A stretch of 64,000 nucleotides of DNA, from NCBI GenBank assembly GCA_905182985.1, contig CAJJDN010000113.1, positions 280,326 to 344,325 of the forward strand, read 5' to 3'. Under the pieces are notes generated by a model. It was given only the letters and a program-made list of their open reading frames with translations. It searched no databases and was not told the DNA's origin. Origin of the DNA: Paramecium sonneborni (lineage: Eukaryota > Ciliophora > Oligohymenophorea > Peniculida > Parameciidae). Below are positions 23,957 to 34,314 of the stretch, in pieces; the stretch's first letter is position 1; every line of letters starts with the position of its first letter. The position numbers and the translations under genes were made by a program.

Positions 23957-25494
23957 TCAGTTCATAATTTTTGACAACTTAATGAGTTCAATGTATACTA
24001 AAGTTTCTTTTTCTAAAGGGATTTTTAAGTTCTTCTCTAATTCTTATTCAATTCCTTAAGTTAGAAATTTGGCTATTTATTATTCTTAAAATGTTAACTA
24101 AGAATAATTTTCAATATATACTTAATGATTCATAATAGATTATTTTAATGATTATTCTTTTGAAATAGCCACTAATTCTGCTAAAAGGCTAGCTATTTAT
24201 TCAAAAGCTAATCTATTTTATTTAGCTTACAATTCCAATCTCTTAATATGAGTCTAATATTTTTGGAAAGAAGGTATGTTATAGCCTTTTGGATTTTGTT
24301 TAATATTTTTTAGATTGTCCTTAATTTATTATTCGTAATATGAATTAATTTTTGAAATCCGATTTTAATGTTTGAATAAGATAGGCATTGTAGAAATGTA
24401 ATCTTTCAGCAGTAATTATATTCCATATTTGAAAACGATAAATAATCCTTCAAGATCATTTTGAATTTATAGTCGTTCAGCTAAATCAATCCAATATGAT
24501 AAAGCTTCTTATCTTTTGTATTTACAAGGACTTTTTACAACTGAATATATGATATATTATGAAAGTGTATTAATTCTTTTAAAATACTAGTTTAAAATAT
24601 AATTTTACTTATTTAAGTCCTCCTTTAACGATAACATTTTTAATTTATAAATCAGCATAAAAAGCTTAATTAATTGTACTTAATATTTTAGCTACTTCTT
24701 CTGGATGCCATGGAAATACTTCATTTTCTTTAAGTACAGGAAAAGGTTTAGAATTTTAACTCATTCCTAGTCCTAAATATGGTTTTGATTATTGTTCATC
24801 TTCAAATTTAAATTTAAAAATAGTTGAAAGATATTATTCAATAAATGTAATAAAGATCTTATCATTCTTTAACTCATTAAAGCGATACTAAAATAAGAGT
24901 TTAAAAAATATAGGTATTGAATTCTAGCATGACACATAATTCGTCATATCCATTTAATTTTCATTTTGAATCCATTTCCATATTAGATATAAGGAAAAAG
25001 TGAATAAATTTGTAAAATAATCAATTGTTAATACAATGCCTTATTTTATATTAGAATCTTCATTTTAAATTTCCTTTTCTATCAATGAATTGAAAGCACA
25101 TTCTTTGAAAAATGTTTCCAAAGTTACACATTTTTAAGCAAAGTGTTCTAACCAATCTTCTTATGTCTTGAATACAAAACTAAATGATTGCTTAGCAGCT
25201 TCAGATAAGATGTCATTATCTAAAATTTAAGTGTCTTTTTGTACCTAAGCATTTTGAATAATTATGTTGCATACATTCATCTGGTAGAGTTCGAGATGAT
25301 TATAAACTAGATGAAGAGCATGCAGAATTGCATTAATTATTACGTCTAAGATCCATAAACTAGTCAGTGCCATCTGAAAATTATGAATAAAAGCTTGTAG
25401 CTATTCTTTATGTTTAAACATCAAAGGTTTTTGCTTTTATAATTTCACTCTCTTCTGTTTCAGGGCAAAAGAATAATGAATGTTATTCTTACAT
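23957..25494 (-). CDS. RasGEF-like domain protein
   Basis: 496 aa, introns at 25220-25244 (25 bp) and 24587-24608 (22 bp). The Ser-rich N-terminal part is followed by helical segments. From about residue 260 a CDC25/RasGEF-like pattern appears: KQYFKRINTLSQYIIYSVV, then RQEALSYWIDLAERLQIQND (compare the conserved lN..s.wv..~I and fi.vA..l...N helices), then NPKGYNIPSFQKY, recalling the P-x-iP-x-lg-xyl element. These are pattern matches by eye; a GEF for a small GTPase is likely but not proven. The end is Gln/Glu-rich coiled coil. Confidence 0.7.
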
Positions 25495-25665
25495 TATTTT
25501 GTATGAGTTTTATTAATAAAAATTATATAAATTTTATAAAGCAAACTATACCTAATTATTAGAATAAATAAAATCAGTAATTCTCAATATTATCATGCAA
25601 AACTCATATTAAATGTATATTTAAAAGATGAGAATAATATATTAACATTTCTATAAATTAACAGT

Positions 25666-26019
25666 TCAAAATTTGACTTTCTTTCTACAAGTATCGATTT
25701 GTTTGGAACAGATTTCAGTTTTATCGCTAACACTATCATCATTTCGAATTTGATTTTGTATTATTTCATCCTTGTGTCTAATAATATCTTGCAATTTTGT
25801 TATTTCCTAATAGCATTTCTGTATCTCACTTTACATACTTTAATTATAATGCTTTTGCTTATTAGGCTTTTTAATGTTACTCTTTAAAAGTTCATTCTCT
25901 TATCGTAAAATCTTCACTTGGGTTTCAGCAATCTCCAACTAATTTTTGATGCTTTCAACTTACTTTTCTAAAGCAAACATTTCATTTATGGTTTCTAGGC
26001 AATGATCACAATGTTCCAT
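25666..26019 (-). CDS. Coiled-coil protein with N-terminal CxxC
   Basis: 117 aa, no intron. MEHCDHCLETIN has a C-x2-C that could bind metal or be modified. Residues 15-60 and 68-95 are heptad-like helices (LEKQVESIKNQLEIAETQV; EIQKCYQEITKLQDIIRHKD). Two further Cys near the C-terminus. No family recognised. Confidence 0.65.
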
Positions 26020-26220
26020 TAATTAAAAATTTATAAAAATATTATTAAATAAATAAAATTTACTTTTTTTGATAATAATAATATTTAACAAGAATATTAT
26101 ATTTCTAGGATAGCATTTAAAGTTCTTTATTTAATATATTTAATTTTTGACATTTGAATTTTTCATATTGTTTTTATTTTAATTAATAATTTTTTAAATT
26201 TAAATAATCCCTCCCAATTA

Positions 26221-27138
26221 ATGTAGTTAAGAAGTGGAATACTTAAGAAGCCTCCAACAAGAAATTATATCTCAGCATATCAAATATTTTATGCATAAAA
26301 ATTTCCTGATTTGAAAAAAGAGGGAAAACAATAAGTAAGTGAAGTAGGTCATAAAATATCTGAAATGTGGAGAGCCTTAGATGAAGAAGAGAGATAATAT
26401 TATGAAGATTAATTTAACGAAATGGAATCAAAATATAAAGAAGATTTAATTTTATATTATGGAGGAAATGCTTCAGATATTAAAAAGTATAAAGCATTAA
26501 TGGAAATTCCTGAAAAACCAAAAAAACCTGCTTCTTCATGTCTAGTCTATATTGCAGAACATAGAAAAGAATATAGTCATGAAAATCCTGAATTTAATAC
26601 AGCAAAAGTTACAAAAAATTTAGCAGACAAATATAATGTACTTCCAGGAAAAGAGAAAAAAAAGTATGAAGAAGATTTTTAAAAAAAATTGGAATAATAC
26701 AATAAAGAAGTTGAAATTTGGTAGAAGTAAGATTTTATTTAAAAAAATAGAAAATATGCTGAAAAGTAAGAATAATTTGATAAATTGATAGAGGAAAAAT
26801 TTAAACGATCTGTTTCTAAATAAGATTTAGAATATTAAGAATTACCTCCATATAAAAGAGGACCAAGAAAAATGAAAGATGAAGATGAGACTGCTCCATA
26901 AAAACCAGAAATTAAGGAAAAAGAAGTTAAAAAGGAAGAAAAAAAAGAAGAAAAGAAAGATGAAAAAAAGGATGATAAAGATAAGTATTTATTAATAATA
27001 ATAATTAGATTAAAAAACACTAAAAATGCCAAAGATGAAGGTAAAGGTGTTTAAAATAAAGGAGAATCAAAAAAATAATTAGATAAAGATCAAAAAGATG
27101 GATAAATGAGAAGAAAATCTGGTTAAAGAAGATATTGA
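26221..27138 (+). CDS. Two-HMG-box protein
   Basis: 297 aa, one 24-bp intron at 26985-27008. HMG box 1 (about 9-80): KKPPTRNYISAYQIFYAQKF.. with ISEMWRALDEEERQYYEDQF. HMG box 2 (about 103-165): KPKKPASSCLVYIAEHRKEY.. with LADKYNVLPGKEKKKYEEDF. The C-terminal 90 residues are Lys/Glu-rich. HMG boxes bend DNA; nuclear HMGB-like or mitochondrial TFAM-like roles are both possible. There is no clear mitochondrial presequence, which favours a chromatin role (inference). Confidence 0.88.
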
Positions 27139-27252
27139 GAATATTTTATAAATTCATTAAAATTTTCTGTTAAAACATAAAAATATTATGCAAGATTTCT
27201 ATTTAGAGTGAATCAAATAATATCAATTTGATGATAGATAATATATGTATAT

Positions 27253-27468
27253 TCATTTTACTCGAAGGCCCTGTAGACAGCTCTTGGTAAGAAGTTCAAT
27301 AATTTCTATTTCTTATTCTTCTGGTAATGATGGTAATCTATCAAACTAGAAGGCAATCAGATTATGGATATTCAAATGATTGTTTTTCATAATGCTTGTA
27401 GCAATCAAAGGTCTAAATTAGTACTTAACGATGTGTGAAGTTGCTTTGGCAAGAAATTTACAAAACAT
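27253..27468 (-). CDS. Small hypothetical protein (71 aa)
   Basis: Open frame starting MFCKFLAKATSHIVKYQFRP and containing LPSLPEEQEIEIIELLTKS. The amphipathic, basic N-terminus could be a mitochondrial presequence, and the helical C-terminal part is well formed. Lies just downstream of the kinase. Its first 27 codons recur at 28620-28699 inside the duplicated segment; this copy is the complete one. Confidence 0.5.
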
Positions 27469-28618
27469 ATAATAATATTTATAATTAGATATTCATTCGA
27501 TTTATAATAGCATATCTTCTACTTATTATTTTTTTTAATAAAATTCCAATCTACTCCCTTTTATTAATTCAAAATCAAGTCCAACAGTTTATTCAATGGG
27601 ACCTTACACAAGTTGAATAGCCATTTCAAATTCTTCATTATTTTGTAAAAACCAATAATGTAGCTAATATATCATTAATTTGAATACTTTATATTTTTAA
27701 TCATTTACATAACTAATCTTATTAGCAAATTAACCCATATTTTCAATAAGTTTAATAAATATAAGATTAGGTTCAAATGGAAGGAATACATCTGTTTATT
27801 TAAAACGTTTAAGTTCTCTCTTTATAGTAATGTCAATTGGGATTTCTTCTTCTCCTCTTTTGAAATTTCCAATTCCAACAGTCACTAAACTATTTTAAGA
27901 ATATACATTAATAATTTTAATTAGCTGCTTATTTTTTTTATTTTTCAAGTAATTTCAACAAGTTTTCTTTATCTTATTATGCTTGAATTTTTAATTTACG
28001 TGCATTAAGTAATTTAATAATGATTTCATTACTAATGGTGGGTCCTTAATACCATGATGTACTAATAATTTCTGACAGGGTCGGTCTTTGTAATGGATCA
28101 AAGGCAAGTAAAGAATTAATAAAAGTCTTAAATTCATTTGAGAATCTAGGAATCCCTGATTTTTCTTTATAAGCCCAAAACTAATCAAATCGATTTGTGC
28201 ATATAAGATTATATATTTAATCTTTAGCATTAGCTTATTTGAATGGTAATTGAGCAGTCATCATTAAAAATAAAATAATTCCAGCTGCAAAAATATCAAC
28301 ACTTTATCCAACATACTTTTATCTGGCTAATATTTCTGGAGCCATATAACTAATAGTTCCTTTAAAAGAAGCTAAAACACCATCTCCTTGATGACCACCT
28401 ACAAATGTAGCAAATCCTAGATCAGATACTTTAAGTTGACCATCTTTAAATAGAATGTTTTCAGGTTTTAAATCTCTATGAGCAAGACCTTATCCATGTA
28501 AATAAGTTAAAACATTAATTAATTAATGGAAGAAAGTTCTAGCAGTTTCTTCTTTGAATGCACCAGTTTATGATAGATAATCATATAATTCACCATCCTT
28601 CATATAATCATAAACTAA
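27389..28618. repeat. Direct duplication, copy 1 (assembly overlap)
   Basis: 1230 bp that recur, as far as I can compare by eye without a single difference, at 28620-29849 (offset 1231). The two copies are separated by a single N at 28619. Copy 1 contains the 3' part of the kinase and the 5' part of the 71-aa gene. The N and the clean cut in mid-gene point to two contigs whose overlap was not merged. Confidence 0.9.
27493..28618 (-). pseudogene. Duplicate, 5'-truncated copy of the kinase gene
   Basis: Same sequence as 28724-29849, with the same intron at 27885-27906 and the same stop. It is cut at the N (28619) within the catalytic domain, before the start codon. Best read as an assembly artefact rather than a real second gene. 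Confidence 0.85.
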
Positions 28619-28619
28619 N
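28619..28619. other. Assembly gap (N)
   Basis: The only ambiguous base seen in the window; it marks the junction of the duplicated 1230-bp segments. Confidence 0.95.
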
Positions 28620-29849
28620 ATAATGCTTGTAGCAATCAAAGGTCTAAATTAGTACTTAACGATGTGTGAAGTTGCTTTGGCAAGAAATTTACAAAACATA
28701 TAATAATATTTATAATTAGATATTCATTCGATTTATAATAGCATATCTTCTACTTATTATTTTTTTTAATAAAATTCCAATCTACTCCCTTTTATTAATT
28801 CAAAATCAAGTCCAACAGTTTATTCAATGGGACCTTACACAAGTTGAATAGCCATTTCAAATTCTTCATTATTTTGTAAAAACCAATAATGTAGCTAATA
28901 TATCATTAATTTGAATACTTTATATTTTTAATCATTTACATAACTAATCTTATTAGCAAATTAACCCATATTTTCAATAAGTTTAATAAATATAAGATTA
29001 GGTTCAAATGGAAGGAATACATCTGTTTATTTAAAACGTTTAAGTTCTCTCTTTATAGTAATGTCAATTGGGATTTCTTCTTCTCCTCTTTTGAAATTTC
29101 CAATTCCAACAGTCACTAAACTATTTTAAGAATATACATTAATAATTTTAATTAGCTGCTTATTTTTTTTATTTTTCAAGTAATTTCAACAAGTTTTCTT
29201 TATCTTATTATGCTTGAATTTTTAATTTACGTGCATTAAGTAATTTAATAATGATTTCATTACTAATGGTGGGTCCTTAATACCATGATGTACTAATAAT
29301 TTCTGACAGGGTCGGTCTTTGTAATGGATCAAAGGCAAGTAAAGAATTAATAAAAGTCTTAAATTCATTTGAGAATCTAGGAATCCCTGATTTTTCTTTA
29401 TAAGCCCAAAACTAATCAAATCGATTTGTGCATATAAGATTATATATTTAATCTTTAGCATTAGCTTATTTGAATGGTAATTGAGCAGTCATCATTAAAA
29501 ATAAAATAATTCCAGCTGCAAAAATATCAACACTTTATCCAACATACTTTTATCTGGCTAATATTTCTGGAGCCATATAACTAATAGTTCCTTTAAAAGA
29601 AGCTAAAACACCATCTCCTTGATGACCACCTACAAATGTAGCAAATCCTAGATCAGATACTTTAAGTTGACCATCTTTAAATAGAATGTTTTCAGGTTTT
29701 AAATCTCTATGAGCAAGACCTTATCCATGTAAATAAGTTAAAACATTAATTAATTAATGGAAGAAAGTTCTAGCAGTTTCTTCTTTGAATGCACCAGTTT
29801 ATGATAGATAATCATATAATTCACCATCCTTCATATAATCATAAACTAA
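28620..29849. repeat. Direct duplication, copy 2 (assembly overlap)
   Basis: Second copy of 27389-28618. It continues without interruption into the kinase 5' end, but its left edge truncates the 71-aa gene. Together the two copies contain one full kinase and one full small gene, as expected for a contig overlap. Confidence 0.9.
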
Positions 29850-30134
29850 ACAAGATTTTATTTCTTTCTTTCCACTTCTTTTTGTATATTCTTCATTTAC
29901 ATGACAATTTAATAGTTTAATCAAATTAGTATGATTTAACCCTTTATGAATTTCCATTTCTTTTTCCATGTCTTTTGAAAATTAAACAAATTTTAATGCT
30001 ACTTCTTTATCTCCTTCTATACCTAATTTTACTCTAAAAAATTAAATGCTTCATTACTTTCCTTAAGCTCCTTTTCCTAGAGTTTATTTCACTGTGTAAT
30101 GGGCATATTGTGCAAATTGTTTTTCTATCTCCAT
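28724..30134 (-). CDS. CAMK-like Ser/Thr protein kinase with KA1-like C-terminus
   Basis: 454 aa, introns at 30034-30057 (24 bp) and 29116-29137 (22 bp). Catalytic landmarks: P-loop LGKGAQGKVKLG, VALK lysine, HRDLKPEN at about residues 134-141, APE in SYMAPEIL. The Mg-binding motif reads DLG (D153) instead of DFG, a substitution found in a minority of active kinases. The C-terminal region (IPIDITIKRELKRF.. to VGLDFELIKGSRLEFYQ) resembles a KA1 membrane/autoinhibitory domain, as in AMPK-related kinases; this is a pattern match. The sequence spans the duplicated segment. Confidence 0.88.
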
Positions 30135-30196
30135 TTTTATTTTATAAAAGAAATTATTATTTAATATTTAAAATTTAATATAAGCTATATTTATTT

Positions 30197-31228
30197 TCAG
30201 ATTCTTTAATGATATTAATTAAGTTCATAATATGGATTTTCTTCTGCTTCTATTTCAAAACCAGCTACTTCTATATAAGATTTGTGATTGAGCAAAAGAT
30301 AAGAGCTATATAGATAATTAAGATGGAGTACATAGAAAACAAACAAATAAATATGCCAATTATACTTAACATATCAAATTGATTTCCAATTTATAATGCT
30401 GCACCACTCATATTAATAAGCATAAATATTGCCAAATTCATTGAGGGATATCCAATTTAAAATCCATGGAAAAAGAAAGTACAAAAAAGTGGGAATAAAA
30501 CTCCATTGATAATAGAATAGATGATAAGTTCAATATTAAATGTTCCAAATTAATGAATAGGATAATACAATCCAAGGACAGTTATAGTGTAGATCATGAC
30601 ATATTATGTAATAGTGTGTGTTCTAACTTTCTTGACTTTTTTTAAATTATGACCTATTATTACCATTGATGCTGCACCAATCCATCCAAAAAGTACTCCG
30701 AAGAATTAAAATTTCCATTCAAAAGTACATAGTACCGCTCCAATTGAAATACCCTATAATATATGATTGATATTTATACAATAAAACATAATAGTTCTTT
30801 CTTTTAATACATTTCTCCTAAGAGATGAGTTTCATTGATTGCTTAAGCTATCCAACCTTTGATTAAGATGATAGAATAAAAAGGTATCACATTATATTTA
30901 TAACTAAGTAGTGCACTTAAAACTAACATTGCAAATCCTAAGGCAATCAAATGAATTTCTTGACTTACATATACTTACTATTAAGAACATAATTTTATTA
31001 AGCAATAATTAATCACAATACTAAAACATAATGTGATAGTGACATATTGAAATGGTTCTGCCTTTCTTTATTGAAATATAAATTGTACCCTAATAACAAT
31101 TCTCCAAAAATAATATTGTTACCCAAATATATCACAAATATTATAGAGTAGAATATTGGAGCTAGAGTCTTAAGTTTATTGTCAATATGAAATATTATAA
31201 TCATGTACAAATCAATTTCTTAATTCAT
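30197..31228 (-). CDS. EamA/SLC35-like multi-pass transporter
   Basis: About ten membrane segments. The core is well resolved: IALGFAMLVLSALLSY, VIPFYSIILIKGW, CFIGISIGAVLCTF, VLFGWIGAASMVIIGH, MLINMSGAALQIGNQF and LSIIGIFICLFSISYLLL, the pattern of drug/metabolite (EamA/SLC35G) transporters. The tail is acidic (FEIEAEENPYYEL). Introns at 30754-30779 and 30306-30331 are clear. The first ~60 codons are not: a 23-bp intron at about 31030-31052 starting GTC would connect the ATG at 31228, but another frame there also looks coding. Substrate unknown. Confidence 0.65.
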
Positions 31229-31249
31229 AATTAATTGTATTATAATAAT

Positions 31250-31558
31250 TCAAAATTTTACAGGATTTTTTTTGCTTTGAATAGCTTCGAATTTCTCTTT
31301 AATTCTGAGTCTATCTTATCCACTTAATTCTTCAAGTCCTGTCAATTCTATATCAGTGACTCCCCATAAATTAGCTTTAGTAAAGCATTTTTCATGATAC
31401 CATTAAATGTTTGTATATCCTCCTAAAATTATACTAATTATAATACCTCCTTTCTTTACATAATATCCAATCCTTAAAGTATTTTCAGCAATCTTCTCAT
31501 AACAATTCCTACAACATGATCTATTACTTGGTGAATATGTGATTTAAATTAAAGGCAT
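31250..31558 (-). CDS. Stand-alone PARP-type zinc-finger protein
   Basis: 102 aa, intronless. Nearly the whole protein is a zf-PARP module: ITYSPSNRSCCRNCYEKIA (C-x2-C), LRIGYYVKKGG, then WYHEKCF (H-x2-C) and an acidic helix DIELTGLEELSGQDRLRI. In PARP1 and DNA ligase III this finger recognises DNA nicks and ends. Here no ligase or PARP catalytic domain follows; the frame ends QSKKNPVKF-stop. A small DNA-break sensor or adaptor is a reasonable guess. Confidence 0.82.
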
Positions 31559-31770
31559 TTTATATTTAATAATAATTCTATGAAATAGAATAATATATAT
31601 TTAAATCTAAAAATATTATATTGATAATTAATTTTAAAGAGGATATCTTTTATAATTCAAAATAATCAATAGTATTTTTTTATGTGTTTATTTATGTTGA
31701 TATTGATTATCTCTCTTTTAACCATTATGGAGCAATAAATTATATGTATTATCCATATTTTATACTTTGA
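31559..31770. other. Intergenic
   Basis: About 200 AT-rich bases between the PARP-finger gene and the dehydrogenase remnant; nothing recognised. Confidence 0.3.
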
Positions 31771-32430
31771 TCAATATAAATGAATTAAATTAGTATTTTA
31801 ACCCATTCTTTTTAATAGTCCATCAGCACAATCCGAGGAAGTAATTGTCATTAAATCAGGTTTACGATTAAATGTCATATTTGTAGTAACCTCAGATGGT
31901 CATCTTAAAGCAAAAATTTCCAATTCAGGATATTCAACACTCAAAGTTTATGTCAAAAATTCACCATATGATTTACTTGCCCTATAAACATTAAAAAGGA
32001 GTAGGAATCTAATAAATTTACTATCGCAGATTTTTTTTCCCTTCCTTCTTAAGAATTATGGAATAACTCTTTTACAAATAATTGTTACAGGTAAACAATT
32101 CACTATTATTGTCTTATATATTTCTTCATCTGATATTAAATGAAATCGATTAAAAGCATCAACACCAACATTATTTATTAATATACTTACATCTCTATCT
32201 CCTACTTCCTACATTAACCTATCAAATAATTTATTATCTGTGATTCTGTTTATAATTATTATGCTAAACTTTCTAATTTAGAACATGTTCTTGCTACTAA
32301 GATTATCTTGAATCCCTTCTATGAAAATTTTAAGGCTAACCATTTTACTATTCAATCTGATGCTCCTGTTATTAATACCCAAGATCCATTACCATATTTA
32401 TTCAAGTTTGTACTTGACTTTCATTATCTC
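31771..32430 (-). pseudogene. Short-chain dehydrogenase (HSD17B12/KAR-like) pseudogene
   Basis: Recognisable pieces of a 3-ketoacyl-CoA reductase/steroid dehydrogenase in order but in different frames: KYGNGSWVLITGASD, TGA where Gly of the TGxSDGIG nucleotide motif is expected, KFSQKGFKIILVARTCSKLE, a frameshift, SILINNVGVDAFNRFHL (NNVG motif), VNCLPVTIICKRVIPQFL, another shift at an A8 run, then VYRASKSYGEFLTQTLSVEY (catalytic YxxxK), a TGA, and PSEVTTNMTFNRKP. At least two TGA stops and two frameshifts; no intron of usual type repairs them. Active members elongate very-long-chain fatty acids in the ER. Confidence 0.7.
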
Positions 32431-32761
32431 CATAACAAACATATTATTTTTGTACATTTTAATAAACGAAGTAATCTTAAAATATATATTAGAGTTTGCA
32501 AACTTGGATAACTTTTATAAAATCCAAAAACATAAATAAATATATCAATTTTTTAATAATTTAGCTGTTAAAAAAGAACAAATGGATTTATTGCATATTC
32601 ATCATCGCTTAATAATGTTGCATAACAAACTTATATCTGCATTAGATGAAGATACCTTTTTAGGAACATCTCATTTTGGCTCAGTAGAAAATTCAGAAAT
32701 AGTTTTTACCAGAATAAAAAATAAAAAAAATCGCAAAATGAATAAAAAGAAAAATAAATGA
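32321..32761 (+). CDS. Uncertain hypothetical protein
   Basis: The frame is open for 146 codons. Its 3' half (FANLDNFYKIQKHKQIYQFF, then LHNKLISALDEDTFLGTSHF, ending KNKKNRKMNKKKNK) has good coding texture. The 5' half is hydrophobic and antisense to the dehydrogenase remnant, so the true start may be the internal ATG at 32582 or an unseen exon. Could also be a gene fragment. Confidence 0.35.
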
Positions 32762-32794
32762 AATTTTTTATTATTTTTTTTATTTTTATTCATT

Positions 32795-33298
32795 ATGCTA
32801 CCAACTTAACCTATATTTCAAAACAATATACAATTAAATACTGATAAGAAACTGAAACCAAAAAAAAATAAATAAGAAAGTGAGTACAAAATCTTTGAAA
32901 AAAAGAGAAAGTAGCTTCATGGAATTTTTATAGAATTATTTAAATTATTTGGAAAATTTGCAATTAAAAGGAATAATCTCACAATTGATGAAGCTGAGAA
33001 ATTCGGATCAAGATTCTAAAGTGTAGAAAATTTTATCTTTTTAAAATTATAGTCTACATTTAGAAAGCAAATTGCTGTATCAATATCAAATATTCTTTGT
33101 GTTTTTCAGAATGATTAGTATTTAGAAAAATTGATCAAATATCTCATGGAAAAGGCTAAGAAGAAAAGGGCAAAAAACAATAAATCTAAAGGAAAATTAT
33201 TAGGACAGTTAAGTATAGATAAAGAAGAAGATATCAGATAATAACTAATATTAATTATTGAAAAATTATATTAATTATATATAAGTAAAGATGATTGA
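32795..33298 (+). CDS. Lysine-rich helical hypothetical protein
   Basis: 167 aa, intronless, starting MLPTQPIFQNNIQLNTDKKL. Helical and basic throughout: KRKQLHGIFIELFKLFGKFA, LQSTFRKQIAVSISNILCVF, then KAKKKRAKNNKSKGKLLG and an acidic patch DKEEDI. No domain recognised; could be nuclear because of the basic cluster. Confidence 0.6.
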
Positions 33299-33447
33299 TA
33301 TTTTTATTATTCTCTAAAATAGAAATACCTTAAAAAATTAAGTAGTTCTAGTATTATTTCGAAATTGTAGCTCTGACGCCATAAATGAAATCATCTTATT
33401 CCTTATATAATATAATTAATCTAATTAAATTATTTTTTTATTTTTAT

Positions 33448-34284
33448 ATGCTATCAGAATCAAATAAGGAAATATAAAAGGAGTAAAATGTTGTCCCATA
33501 ATTAAACTAAACTCCAAGTAGCACATATTTCGTTTACAATTGTTACATACCAGTTGTGTAAGATTATATGAATTAACCTCCTCCTTTATAGGTTAGAAAC
33601 TCAAGTAAAAAATATGCTTAATATTAAAGGCGAGTCTTTTCCTCAATTAATAAAAAATAATGATAGTATGTAAATGTCCCATTTAGCTCCTGGAGTATCA
33701 ATCCCAAGTTTTTAATTTGGAGCTTCAGCACCTTTTGTATCTCCAGATGAGGTTATGAGAAATGTTTAACCAACTCAAAATCACTTTGCTTCTTTTATTT
33801 TGAATGAGTAATTGAAGACACAGAATCAGCCAACAAGAAATAGAATAATTGAAGGAACTCAAACACTATGTGATATAGAAATTGTATTAATATCGAGATA
33901 TTTTGACATGAAAGCTCATGTAATATAATTAATATTACAGGAAGGTATTTTGTCCTCCTAATAATAAATACACTCTTAAAGAGGATACTAATATTTCTAA
34001 TGCTGAATGGTTAAAGGATCGGATGCTATTTCGCTATAAAAAACAAGTATGAACATCCATTTATTCAATAGATTAAGGAGTCATTCTCAGATATGATTGA
34101 TTAATTGGAGAAAGAAGGAGAAATTAATTTTAAAAATATGGTTCATCCAGTAAAATTCTCTTAAGGAGGATTTGATAACATAGAAAGATAAGTTCCTAAA
34201 TCAGTGAAGAGTGAGAGACCATTTTCAGTGTTTATTTTTGAGATATAGTAATTAATTTCCTAGTTTCTATTCACTAAGTATTGA
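33448..34284 (+). CDS. Hypothetical protein, exon structure partly uncertain
   Basis: With introns 33605-33629 (25 bp), 33884-33914 (31 bp, weakest) and 34047-34071 (25 bp) the frame gives 251 aa. The N-terminal half is Gln/Pro-rich and probably disordered (ESFPQLIKNNDS; HLAPGVSIPSFQFGASAPF). It is followed by KVFCPPNNKYTLKEDTNISN and a helical end (IKESFSDMIDQLEKEGEI; HPVKFSQGGFDNIERQVP). No family recognised. The stop is 30 bp from the stop of the convergent RING gene. Confidence 0.5.
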
Positions 34285-34314
34285 ATTTATGTTAAAATAC
34301 TAAATTTTATTTTT

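Noticed and set aside
27901..27950. Apparent frameshift in the kinase C-terminus at an A8 run
   Set aside because: A 22-bp intron (GTATATTC..TTTAG, at 27885-27906 and in copy 2 at 29116-29137) restores the frame exactly, so no indel is needed.
30000..30130. Second kinase gene from the duplicated segment
   Set aside because: The two copies appear identical and are joined by an N in mid-domain; an unmerged contig overlap explains them better than tandem duplication.
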